NCBI RefSeq assembly: GCF_022581195.2
Contig: NC_061463.1
Coordinates: 2,914,001-2,978,000 of the forward strand
Direction of reading: 5' to 3'
DNA length: 64,000 nucleotides
Source of the DNA: Helicoverpa zea
Taxonomy: Eukaryota > Arthropoda > Insecta > Lepidoptera > Noctuidae
Made by a program: the position numbers and the translations under genes
The notes under the pieces: model-generated
Database searches by the model: none
Seen by the model: only the letters and a program-made list of their open reading frames with translations
Told to the model about the DNA's origin: nothing
Part shown: piece after piece, positions 33,763 to 44,257 of the stretch
Position numbering within the stretch: the stretch's first letter is position 1
How the letters are laid out: the number at the start of each line of letters is the position of its first letter

Positions 33763-36051
33763 ATGAGAAGCACAGAAACCAGGCCCCCAGTCCCCGGCAG
33801 CTCCGCTATCCCTGGCGCGGGTAGCGGTCAAGGTAACGGCGGAGCAGGGGGTGCTAAGAATCTCCGGAAGAGATCCGGCTACCCACCCCCACGACGACTG
33901 GCCCTGGTAACACACAACATACGCACATTGAGGACTGACGAAAAGATCTGCGAGCTGGAAGAGGAGTTGAGCAAGTTACATTGGGACATTATAGGGTTAT
34001 GCGAAGTCCGTAGAGAGGGAGAGGACACCGTAACCCTGAAGTCTGGTAACTTGCTCTACTACCGGGAGGGCGACCAAAAGTCCCAAGGTGGTGTCGGGTT
34101 TCTCGTTCACAAGTCCCTCGTAAACAACATAACAACCATCGACAGTGTGTCGAACAGGGTGATATACCTAATACTCAGAATATCCGAAAGATATTCGCTG
34201 AAGGTCATTCAGGTATACGCACCGACCTCGTCACACTCCGATGATGAGGTGGAGACTATGTATGAGGACGTAAGTAGGGCCATACATAGTTCCAAAACCC
34301 ACTTCACTGTTGTTATGGGGGATTTTAACGCTAGGTTGGGCAAGAAAAGCGGTGATGAGTTAAGAGTGGGGCAATTTGGATATGGGCAACGGAACCTTAG
34401 GGGACAGAGGCTGGCTGACTTTCTGGAGAAAGAGGAACTCTTCATGATGAACTCTTTCTTCCAGAAGCCGCCTCACAGGAAATGGACCTGGTTGAGTCCC
34501 GATGGTTTCACGAGAAACGAGATAGACTTCTTCATGACCGACAAGAGACGGATATTCAGTGATGTCTCTGTGATCAACAGGGTAAAAACCGGAAGCCATC
34601 ACCGAATCGTAAGAGCCTCACTGAATATCAATGTTAAACTTGAAAGGTCCAGTCTGATGAAGTCTACGCTCCGACCTACTCGGTCCCATATTCAAAACCC
34701 GGAAAGCTTTCAACTCGAGCTCTCTAATCGCTTTGCTTACCTTGAGAACTTAGTGTCAGTGGATGAGATCAACGACGGACTAGTGGAAACTGTCCGCACG
34801 GTAGGGTCTAAGTTTTTTAGACCCTGCCGTAAAAATAGACCTCAAAAACTAACCGAGCAAACCTTAAACCTCATGGCTGAACGACGCTTGCTACAGTTGC
34901 AGTCTTCCCATGATGCGAAGTCATACAGGCAGCTCAATAGACGAATATCCAAGTCCTTGCGACACGATCTGCGTCTCTTTAATACGAATCGTGTTAAAGA
35001 GACCATACAGCGAAACCAAGGCTCCAAAGTGTTCGCAAAGGACAAGTCTATTGGGCAAAGCCAGATGACTAAGCTGAAACGGGAGAATGGCAGCATAGCG
35101 TCGACCAAGGCAGAGGTTTTAGGCGAGATCGAGAGGTTCTATGGACAGTTATACACTTCGGTCGCAAAGTCCGCTGACAGCTTGGCAGGAGATCCAAGAG
35201 CCAAGCTGTCCCGACATTATACCGAAGATATCCCGGACATCAGTCTGTACGAGATTAGGATGGCCCTGAAGCAGCTTAAGAACAACAAGGCGCCGGGTGA
35301 GGACGGAATCACTTCAGAGCTTCTGAGAGCGGGTGGAACACCGGCACTTAAAGTCCTCCAGAAACTCTTTAACTCCGTCCTGTCCGAGGGCAAAACGCCT
35401 GAAGCTTGGAGCAGGGGTGTGGTGGTGTTGTTCTTCAAAAAAGGTGACAACAGCCTATTGAAGAACTACAGACCCATCACACTTCTAAGCCATGTTTATA
35501 AGCTGTTTTCAAGGGTTATCACGAACCGTCTCGAGCACAGGCTTGATGACTTCCAGCCTCCCGAACAAGCCGGTTTCCGAAGAGGCTTTAGTACCATAGA
35601 CCACATCCATACGCTGCGGCAAGTTATACAGAAGACCGAGGAGTATAACTTGCCATTATGCTTAGCGTTTGTGGACTATGAGAAAGCCTTCGATTCGGTG
35701 GAAACATGGGCGGTACTTGAGTCACTCCAACGATGCCATATTGACTATCGGTACATCGAGGTGTTGAAGTGTTTGTATAATAACGCCACCATGTCGGTCC
35801 GAGTACAGGAGCATAGCACGAAGCTGATTCCATTGAAAAGAGGCGTAAGACAGGGGGACGTAATCTCCCCGAAACTGTTTACTGCCGCAATGGAAGACGC
35901 CTTCAAGCTCCTGGAATGGCAAGGATTTGGCATCAACATCAACGGCGAATACATCACTCACCTTCGGTTTGCCGACGACATCGTAGTCATGGCAAAGTCG
36001 ATGGAAGAACTCAGTATGATGCTCGAGGGCCTCGACCGAGTTTCACAACGC
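33763..36051 (+). pseudogene. RTE LINE ORF, endonuclease and reverse transcriptase part
   Basis: The frame opens at a GTG at 33736; the first ATG is at 33763 (MRSTETRPP). The apurinic endonuclease domain shows VTHNIRTL, IIGLCEVRR, VVMGDFNARLG and the terminal SHHRIV histidine block. The reverse transcriptase shows NNKAPGEDGI, YRPITLLSHVYKLFSRV, EQAGFRRGFSTIDH, AFVDYEKAFDS, GVRQGDVISPKLF and the catalytic FADD in HLRFADDIVV. All catalytic motifs are intact. Element coding ends at about 36046-36051; beyond that the frame runs 13 codons into flanking DNA. The missing C-terminal part is at 32884-33567 on the other strand, so no complete protein can be made from this copy. Confidence 0.88.
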
Positions 36052-36056
36052 ATAGC

Positions 36057-36640
36057 GTTCTTTCAATATTATCTCTTAAAAAATTGTTGAACTGTACTCA
36101 TTTCGAAACTCTACAAAAAAAAGGAGGACATAAAGTGACGTTCGCTCGTTTAATTTAAAATACACCCTTGGAACATTGTCTTAATTTTTAAATGAAGCCA
36201 CTTTTCTTGTAGATAAATATGACAGATGGATAGCAATAAAATTGCTTTCTATTCATCTTCTAATTACTCCTACAGACAGCCATTAGAGTGACACTTTAAA
36301 TTATAATAACTATTTACTTTAAGAACCTCCTTAATTAAAACCAGTCAGAAACTCAAAAGATCAAAGATTACCCAGTTTATAACTAAATGGCCATTTTTAT
36401 TACACCCAGAATGGCTTTTATAAACATTAGCCAGGGTTTCCAGTAATAATTTTTCGAAATGTTGATAGATAGCAGCCATTTCCGATAATAACCAATTATT
36501 TGTGGGCAAACAAGACTATTGTGGTCCGTGGCTTGTTTACCCGTCTTTGTTCCTGAGAATGCACCCTGATATCAATAGCTCTTCTTAATTGAGATATTGG
36601 CAAACCGTCTCGGCGTTTAATGGGTATGAACCATTTACAA
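36057..36640. other. Intergenic DNA, no feature seen
   Basis: No coding or repeat structure recognised. Confidence 0.4.
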
Positions 36641-36790
36641 AGTCAAAGTCATATGTTTTTATTTCAAGTAGGCCTTTGCAAGCTCTTATGAAACGTAACA
36701 TTACTTGCACGGTTCCAAAAAGTTGATCTCATGGAGAAGAGACGACAAGAAACTCCATGGATACTCTATGGATACCTAAACCTTGCTCAT
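36641..36790 (-). repeat. LINE 3' tail fragment
   Basis: On the minus strand GGCCTACTTGAAATAAAAAC is followed by ATATGACTTTGACTTTG, a polyadenylation-like signal with a simple TTTGAC tail. This fits a strongly truncated non-LTR retrotransposon. No duplication was found. Confidence 0.45.
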
Positions 36791-37699
36791 GAATGTTCGC
36801 ATGAAAATCAGTTTAATTGTTATTGAGTTTATCCTACATAGGCAGACATATTATATTCATAATTCATTGTTAGTTCACCACGTGAATGGCAAAAACTTTT
36901 TTATGAACCGATGTTCATAAATGGCTCCAAAATGTATTTATGACATCATATGTTAAAAAAAAAACTACAGCAATGTTTTATCACAATCCTTTAAAAAATT
37001 GATCTCCGTCTGTAGAGCTACAACACCAAAAAAAGTATAAAGACATAGAATACACATACACTTAGATAAGTACGAATATATTTCGGTCCTTCCAGTAAAC
37101 CTCAAAGGTATACTTACTTTAATTTGTGTTTGAAAGTGCACCACACGACATATGTTCAAAGTCATGTGCTTCGAAACTCTTTTCTCAAAGGAGTTTGTAT
37201 GTGTGTAGTTTAACTGTAAGTATTTAGAAACACGTTGCTTAGAAAAAGTATTGATTTAATTTTGGACCTTCATAGTACTTTCCATTAGTTACAATAAGAG
37301 TTTTGTAAGCCGTAAGCAAAACACTCTAATTAATTATTCCTATATGAAATGTTATTACTTATATAGTACATAAATGAAAATCAAACAAATAATGAATGTT
37401 CGCTTATGAAATTCAAATAAATGTTTTACCAAGTTTTATTACTTCAAAATTAATATATGGAAAACAATCCAAGCCTAAGTAATTAATCATATGTGTTTTC
37501 TTTTGTTTTAATATTCTGTTTTGAACTTTGAAATATACATAGATTACGCTGTTTGCTTTGATTTCAGCTGTCAATCGGATAAGTACTTATTTCTACTTTT
37601 TATTTACATAGATATTTACAACACAAAAAAAAACTGTGTTAGTAAAACAATAAAAAAACACTATAACTAAAACACTTCAAAAAATTCATCCCCATTGCT
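36791..37699. other. Intergenic DNA, no feature seen
   Basis: AT-rich, no recognisable feature. Confidence 0.4.
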
Positions 37700-37875
37700 G
37701 TCAACTGGGAGCGTACCCAATGAGGCTGGCAGCATTACCTTGTTGGATGGCCATGCTGATTCTTTGTTCGAGGTAATAGCCAGCCTTCTGGTCACGAGAA
37801 GCGTCAACAAGCCGCCTAGAGAGATCTTTAAATAGGGTGTGGGCATTTCTACTTGAATAGATAAAGTCTGTAAAA
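37700..37875 (-). pseudogene. Probable gag fragment of an LTR retrotransposon
   Basis: On the minus strand about 55 codons stay open and read TLFKDLSRRLVDASRDQKAG, then YYLEQRISMAIQQGNAASL, before a TGA. The composition and the regular helix pattern look like real coding sequence. About 140 bases upstream on the same strand lies a tRNA primer-binding-site-like sequence (38010-38034), the place expected for the start of gag. Which LTR family is not clear. Confidence 0.4.
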
Positions 37876-38009
37876 TTTTAAGGGTTTCCAATAAACAAAC
37901 CTTTTTACCCACATTGCTTACCTCACTTCACAAAATGAGGGTATAAGTATAACAAAGCACGTATTTCCTTCGTCCTGAATTGCATGTGAATATTTACAAT
38001 GGTTGAGTC

Positions 38010-38036
38010 CCACGTTGGGCGCCAAGTCGGATTGAC
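38010..38036 (-). other. LTR-retrotransposon primer binding site
   Basis: The minus strand reads TGGCGCCCAACGTGGGAC, a classic tRNA-complementary primer binding site directly after a 5' LTR. The LTR itself would lie to the right (38037 onward). It is interrupted by a SINE, and its outer end was not found. TTATTATTTCCGAG recurs at about 38818. Confidence 0.6.
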
Positions 38037-38153
38037 TAATTTATTATTTCCGAGTGCTGTCTAGATAAATTTGACGACGCTTGTATTTGCTTTTTAGTAG
38101 CAAATGTGGACTAAATGTAGCAATTTTTGAGTGGAGACATAACTAATGTAATA

Positions 38154-38440
38154 GAAATCGCTTTGTGGGTTTTCTTAAACTTTTACAAAGCAGCCCGTAG
38201 TCTGGAAGTTGGTGATTGATTCACCCGTGCATCGGAGAGCACGTAAATGTCGGTCCTGCGCCTGATCTCTTTCCGGTTGTGTCGGATTGCCGTCCCATCG
38301 GGTTATGAGAGTGAAGGAATAGGGAGTGCACCTGTGTCTGCACAAATACTCGTGCACTATAATATGTCCTGCGCAGCTGGCTGATCTCCTTAAGTGAGAA
38401 CAGCCGCCGTGGCCGAAATCGGCCGTGGACGCCATTATTA
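38154..38440 (+). mobile_element. tRNA-derived SINE, 5'-truncated copy
   Basis: The same family as 13857-14223, starting at the GAAATCGCTTTGTGGG block and lacking the tRNA-like head with its promoter boxes. The shared body includes CGGAGAGCACGTAAATGTCG and GCACTATAATATGTCCTGCG. It ends in an ATTATTATTA tail. It sits inside the LTR remnant. Confidence 0.85.
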
Positions 38441-38940
38441 TTAATAAAAACTGCAAAATATTATATTCATTCGTTTTTACCCGGTCCAATGTGTGTCCAG
38501 TGTGATAATGGATTCGGTTCATACGTATGTAACATATATTCAAGTTTCTAGTCCTATGACTAAGCTGTGACCTTAGTGCAAGGAAGGACCGTTTTTGCGG
38601 GCTTACGTGCTTATGCACAGATGCTTATGCTGCATTCACAATTCAGCTTAGATTTAGTAAATAGAACTACAACATGGACTTGCAATTTTCTGTAACAACC
38701 TTTATGTAGCATGTTGATAGTCAACCAATATTTCTGTGAAATATGTCCAAATTAACGTCCACCTGTAGAACACGTATTCCACACGAATTTTATTTCATCA
38801 TATTCGGCATCAATTTATTATTTCCGAGAATCTCGTTTGATATTTTTGTGCTGGCATTTATTTTCAGGCGAGAGAAGACTGCCTACAAAAACCTATAAAT
38901 GAGATAATGAATACAAAGGGGAATTATTGAGTAAAACTAG
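38441..38940. other. Probable rest of a degraded LTR; no gene
   Basis: No coding sequence. TTTATTATTTCCGAG near 38818 repeats the segment beside the primer binding site, hinting at LTR material. Confidence 0.3.
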
Positions 38941-39240
38941 TCGTAGTGGCCTAGTGGGTAAAGAACCAACCTCTTGAGTATGAGGGTGTGGGTTCTTTTC
39001 CAAGTCACGCAAGTACCAATGCTACTTTTCTAAGTTTGTACGTACTTACTAAGTATATCTTGGACACCAATGGCTGATAAAATGGTGAAGGAAAACCTCT
39101 CAAGGAAACCTGGACTATAAAGTCTGACATCACCAACCTGCATTAAATTGAGCGAGCGTGGTGATTAATGCTCAATCCTTCTATGTGTGAGAGGAGGCCT
39201 GTTCCCATCAGTGGGAGGATAAAAAGGCTGTAACAGTAAC
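38941..39240 (+). mobile_element. Second tRNA-derived SINE family with RTE-like 3' end
   Basis: The head GTGGCCTAGTGGGTAAAG resembles a tRNA A box, and GTGGGTTCTTTTCC is a degenerate B box. The body contains AAGTTTGTACGTACTTACTA and GGAAAACCTCTCAAGG. The 3' end GAGGCCTGTTCCCATCAGTG, then GGAGGATAAAAAGGCTG, matches RTE LINE ends in this window (18745-18812). This suggests mobilisation by the RTE machinery. Confidence 0.7.
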
Positions 39241-41140
39241 TGAGTAAAACAGCAAAATTGAATTTAAACGCATATTTATACCAATAAAATAAATGACTAT
39301 CAACATTTAAAAACAGCTTCGGGGTCGGAAAAAGTGGTTTGTCGCGAAATAATCCCGTGACATAACAACCGTACATTTCTACCTCTATTAGTAAGGCAAG
39401 AAGACATTGTGACAGTGTGCGCTCGCGTGCAACACCGTGAGGTGAGATAGCGAGTAATTTATTATTTTATATCACGTTTGTTTATACACTAATATATGTA
39501 TCTTGCAGTTTGTATATTTTTATTTGTGACAAAGGCTTGGTAAATTCGTGATGTATTGTATGCATTGTAGTCTAGGACAATTTGTTGTTGTTTCTAAAGT
39601 GGTAGTAGGTACTTAATAGGTACTTTACGACTTCTGAATGTAAGACTTTAATTTGCTATCCATGAAAACAAAAACATTTTTTTAACAAATAAGTCTCAGC
39701 GACATTCCTATACTGGGATAACAGCATGGTCGGCATCTACAGTTTGCTTATATGTAGTTTTAAATACCCAGACACACTGACCTTTTTACAAATTAAAAAC
39801 ATGCAAGACCAAAAGTAATTAAAATGCTTCTTATAACAAGAATAACTGAAAAACCATAGTATTAAACCGTATTCCAAAATCAAAATAATACCCGGACCAC
39901 AGTTTCCAAGTGAAATAACCAAGAATCGCCCTCAAGATTACATGAATTCTCAAGAAACAATGAGGGCGCTCATTTGCAGTTTTTATTTTAATATTTTCAC
40001 AACAACGGAGACTCGAAGATTCTGATTACATTTCATCCAGATGAACCTGTTCTTTATTTTTTGTTCATGAAGAAATAAGAAGGTTTTTTGATATCATTCG
40101 TTAGGGACAAGGAATAAAATGTTATTTTTGCGCAGTTATTCTGTTTGACCATTAAGAAGTGATTGTGTACTTTATTTAACACTGGAGATCAGGCTTAGTT
40201 AACATGGTAACTAACATGTTTTTTTTTAATCACTTCATGATGGGCCATTTTTTGCCAACATTATAAAGACGCTTTGCCGTAAGCTTCAATATTTAATCTT
40301 TATAATAATCTACATAGTTTTAATAAAATTCAAGGATTTTATTTTCTGACGCGAGACAAACCCGCAAGCATTCTCAATTCTATTATATTACTAACAATTT
40401 ATCTTTTGATTTTTGAACACTTCTATGGGGTTATAAACCAACAATAAGCGTGTTAACAAACCGACCATTAAAACTTCCAAAATCAAACTAATCATACATT
40501 TATGCAACTATCCTTAGTGCGGTCGGTCCGTGAATGCAACTATCCTCTTACACAATCCCAGAATCTTCACTAAGAAACCTTACCCAACTTGTAACTGCTG
40601 GACACTGGGTAACAAACCGCTAACAAGTACGGACTACGGAGTCACGCCGGCGGTCATAAATACTTATTGAGACTCAACTCACTAACAATTTCCAATATCC
40701 TGTCTGCGATCTCAGGAGATGGTATTACGTGTCGCTATGGACTCCTGTTTAAAATGAATTCTATTTTGTGGTGTCAATCTTTGTTACTATAGAAATCGTG
40801 TATCGTTGAAGTGGTAAAATAAGAATTATTCTCGAAATCTTGTACCTACATACTCTCTCTTTCTCTGCAACTCCGATTCATGTACCTTGGTTTCTTGTTT
40901 AAGCACTGATGGTGCAACTAAAAACATTCTAAGTAATCTATACTTAAGTATATTTCAGCTACAGGACTATATGCGAAGTACCTAACTATCTGTAAACCAA
41001 GAAATAAAAGATCAAAGAGGCAGTCCGCACCACGACTCAAGTTTGGCGGAAAATTGTGGAACTATTATTTATTTGCATTGACGTAGACACTAAAACCCCG
41101 CGTCTATCTGACTTGAGTCATAGTTCAAACTCTACAGTCA
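39241..41140. other. Intergenic DNA, no feature seen
   Basis: No open frame with a recognisable domain, and no repeats with clear ends. Confidence 0.4.
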
Positions 41141-41284
41141 TCTATATAAATAAAAATGAATTGTTGTTCGTTAGTCTGATTAAAACTCGAGAACGGCTGG
41201 GCCGAGTGAGCTGATTTTGGTTTTAAAATGTTTGTAGAGGTCCAGGGAAGGTTTGAACGATACGAAGTTCGCGGGATCAGCTAG
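41141..41284 (+). mobile_element. Small non-autonomous Helitron, 144 bp
   Basis: It starts TCTATATAAATAAAAATG and ends GCGGGATCAGCTAG, inserted exactly between A (41140) and T (41285). This is the Helitron rule of TC at the 5' end, CTAG at the 3' end, an A|T target and no duplication. The body CTCGAGAACGGCTGGGCCGA is a familiar moth Helitron segment. No coding capacity. Confidence 0.8.
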
Positions 41285-41573
41285 TAAATAATATTATTAA
41301 GGTACTTTTAGCTTAACAAATGACACGTATCACACGTAATAACACAATAACTATCGAGAATTGATCGCAATAGCTGTCGCCGAGTCAGCGACACTTGCAC
41401 CCTGTATCAACAAGATGCAGAGCAGCTGACTGAGCGCTATGATAGGTACTTTGATTTGAACCTTAAGTGAAAGGGGAGTAGGGATTATTTTTGTTTGGTG
41501 ATAAACTGCGATGTTAAGTATTCATCTACATATATTAATAACATATAATTTGTAAGAGTTTCTATATATCAAA

Positions 41574-41640
41574 CAAGCTGTTTTCCCGCGATATCACCCG
41601 CGTCCCGTGAGAGCTACCTCGTACCTCGCCCGTAAAATAT
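41574..41640 (-). repeat. Helitron 3' end fragment
   Basis: The minus strand reads ACGGGACGCGGGTGATATCG and then CGGGAAAACAGCTTG. It is nearly the same as the end of the Helitron at 50687-50886, with a mutated terminus (AGCTTG in place of GGCTAG). The 5' part is missing. Confidence 0.6.
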
Positions 41641-41688
41641 ATTTTTTAAATCGGTTTATTACAAACAAAAATATGTTTTTATATCTTA

Positions 41689-43020
41689 GGGGAGATGTTC
41701 CCAAAACGGGTAAGCTAACGAAAGATGTTAAATAAAATAACCAAGAACATTACATGCGACTTGTATTTGTACTCATAGGGTTGTTTATATAATAAACTTT
41801 GGAAAACATAAGATAGTCTTAGTAATCTTCTTCAATATTCTGAAAAAAATAAAAAAAAATAAACCCCTTCGAAATACCCGCTTTGCCCTAGTGGGGGTCC
41901 TAAAACGGGTAACGCCTTTGGGCAAAGCAAGCATATGTGATAAATGAATTAAAAAACATTTTAAAAAATATCTTAGCCTCCTATTATCCAGGAAATCTTT
42001 ATTGTTAATTAGTCTCCTTAATTATGTTAAACAGTTGTCTTATTTTGATCAGTCTAGATTACTCTTTTACGTCATTAAATGTTACATTTGAAATTATAGA
42101 TAAACAACAGATAATTTGTTAAAAATCAAAGAAAAAATATTTAAATTTCTTTTTCACGCTGTTCCTGTTCTTCTTCAGCTCTCTGTGGCTTTCTTTGTCT
42201 TCGATTAGCTTTCTGTGGGATCAATTGAGGAAGTGCCCCTTATTTTATTGGTGTTACATGATGATCCTCAGGTTGAAGAAGGATTGTAGTTTGTGATGGA
42301 GTCTTGCATGGTGTTATAAAATCCTTAAGAATTTGTGTTTCTGCCGTTATAGTCTTGCATGGTGTTGGAAGTTCTTCAATATACTGGCCTACTGGTGTTG
42401 GAGTATGAGGTGGACTTATAGCTTCGTCAAGAGGTTGCGGTCCAGTTTCATAACTTCCACATCCCACGAAGCATTTAAAGTTTTTCTTTTATATTTATTC
42501 ACCCAATTAAAAAAAAAACAAATAAAAAAAAAACAAATTAGGTATTTTTTACATTTGAGTCAGATAAATAATGGCACTGGCCAGCTTAATACATATCATA
42601 AATTATTCCAGGGCAAATCGGATAGTCACCCGATATGCCCCTACCCGTTTTGCCCAAAAGCACGTTTTAAATTTCAACTACCTTAACCATAAAATAGTAA
42701 ACAAGGAGACCACTAATTATTCACAATTAATAAGCATATAACATGCAAAATGATAATACAAAACTACGAAAACCATATCTTACACCATATTTGAGTAGTT
42801 AGCACTAGCATAATTCGATTTTTTTTAATAAGTTCAGCAGAAAACTTTTTTTACGTCTTACCTCGAACACGCTCGCTCCAGGTGCGCGAGCCGACTGACC
42901 GTGATCGGCGGGGGGGTAGTGCGCCACTCTACACTCACAGGTTCACACTAAGATCTATAATATTCGAATGGCAAGGCCTACCCGTTTTAGGAGGGGTACC
43001 CGTTTTAGGAACATCTCCCC
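41689..43020. mobile_element. Deleted pogo-like DNA element, 1.33 kb
   Basis: The 24-bp terminal inverted repeats (41689-41712 and 42997-43020) begin GGGGAGATGTTCC, differ at one base, and are flanked by TA at 41687-41688 and 43021-43022. The motif CCTAAAACGGGTA, or close variants, recurs near both ends (41700-41712, 41899-41911, 42642-42654 reverse, 42979-42991 reverse, 42997-43009 reverse). This echoes the design of the complete element at 7882-11498. The interior keeps only a scrap of transposase C-terminus. Confidence 0.85.
42145..42467 (-). pseudogene. Transposase C-terminal remnant in the deleted pogo-like element
   Basis: The minus strand has an open frame of 75 codons rich in Pro and Thr (PPHTPTPVGQYIEELPTPCK). 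After a stop it continues in frame as a basic stretch, QKANRRQRKPQRAEEEQEQR. Pogo-like transposases often end in such a disordered linker plus basic region. No catalytic motif remains. Confidence 0.4.
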
Positions 43021-43022
43021 TA

Positions 43023-43680
43023 TTTATTAAACTTTACACATTATTATATTAGTATAGTTTAAAAGAAGACATAAAAATATGTTGTCCCTTACGACACAGA
43101 GAGAAAAAGACATTAATACAACTCAGTTTAATGGAACAAGAAAGTTTACACACTATTTCTTTCAGACAGATTTTCAAGTAAATTCACTGCAATCAGAAGC
43201 CCGATAGCTTTGATTCCAAGGATTCCAAGCTTATTTTTACTGACCACAGAAAATCGACAGCACTTTGGATCTGATCCAAAGAGGTTTGCAAAGTAAAATA
43301 TGTAATGCTGGCCGAAAGAATTTAAAGATGGCGTATCTACTCAAGCTTTTGTTAGACCGGGAATAGATTTTGTCTCTTAGAAGACATTCAGTAAGTTATA
43401 TTTCCTTTTTATTGGCTTGGTATTGAATTGATGTCTCTGTTATGTGTTTTGTAGGAATCGTTATTTATAGTTCATTTATTACGGTAATCGCATATGTATC
43501 GTTCATTCTCTTCTCTCAAAATCTGTCTTGTCGATACCATAGAGATCCAAATGGGTTTCAGTGGACATTATTTAATCATCTGTCTAGCCTTTTTCAACTA
43601 TGGCGGCGTCGGCTTCCAATCCAATCGGATGCAACTAAGTACCAGTGTTTTATTAATTAATCACTTAATAATTATTGAGT
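43023..43680. other. Intergenic DNA, no feature seen
   Basis: No recognisable coding sequence or repeat ends. Confidence 0.4.
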
Positions 43681-43687
43681 AGCTGTA

Positions 43688-44250
43688 GCGGCTTGGGAAG
43701 ATTTGGAACGACAGGAGAATCACAAAGACCACAAAGGTTCGGCTGATGAAATGTCTAGTTTTTCCGATCTTTCTTTACGGAGCTGAAACTTGGTCTTTGA
43801 GAAAGCAGGACCGCCAGAAAATCGATGCTCTGGAGATGTGGTGCTGGAGACGATTATTAAAAATACCCTGGACAGCATTCCGCACCAATAACTCCATCCT
43901 CAAGGAGCTTCGCATTTGTGACAGGTTGTCGTCGATAGTACAGTTGCGAATTTTGAAGTTCTTTGGGCACATTTCTCGAAATGAGAACTCAATGGAGAGG
44001 CTTGTAGTGCAAGGCCGTATAGAAGGCACAAGACTGAGGGGTCGATCTCCAACCCGCTGGATCGACCTCATTAAAGCTACAACAGAAGCGACTGCGGTAC
44101 AATGTGTTCGCGATGCCGAAAACCGGCAAAAATGGAGGGGCATCGTGCGACGTGCAGCGGCCCTAAAGGCTCCCGACGATAGTGCGCCGCAACCCTGCCC
44201 ATCAACAGCCACGACCACTCTGTCAAGAATGCCCGACTAAGAAGAAGAAG
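43688..44250 (+). mobile_element. 5'-truncated RTE-like LINE with 7-bp target duplication
   Basis: Flanked by AGCTGTA at 43681-43687 and 44251-44257. It contains only the end of the ORF and a short GAAGAAGAAG tail. This is a different LINE family from the one at 32866-36046, as its 3' tail and protein end differ. Confidence 0.8.
43690..44240 (+). pseudogene. RTE-like LINE ORF, C-terminal fragment
   Basis: The reading frame is open from about 43690 (RLGKIWNDRRITKTT) through the ATG at 43746 to a stop at 44238-44240. It shows LMKCLVFPIFLYGAETWSL, IDALEMWCWRRLLKIPWTAF, LKFFGHISRNENSMERLVVQ and RLRGRSPTRWIDL, the usual region behind the reverse transcriptase in these LINEs. Endonuclease and RT core are absent. 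There is no internal stop, so the copy is fairly young. Confidence 0.8.
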
Positions 44251-44257
44251 AGCTGTA

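Larger units (their letters stand above)
32866..36046. mobile_element. RTE-clade LINE, internally inverted (twin-priming structure)
   Basis: One insertion flanked by the 10-bp duplication AACGCATAGC at 32856-32865 and 36047-36056. It consists of two head-to-head pieces. The element's 3' part (32866-33567, minus) has a TGATGATG-type tail. Its 5' part (33568-36046, plus) has the 5' UTR, endonuclease and most of the reverse transcriptase. The 5' part breaks after LDRVSQ and the 3' part resumes at VGLKMNMDK, which are neighbouring positions in related RTE proteins, so only a few bases were lost. This is the arrangement produced by twin priming during target-primed reverse transcription. Confidence 0.9.

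Noticed and set aside
43746..44240. A host gene encoding a 164-residue protein
   Set aside because: The motifs are those of a LINE ORF end, and the piece is bounded by a 7-bp target duplication with a GAAGAAG tail.
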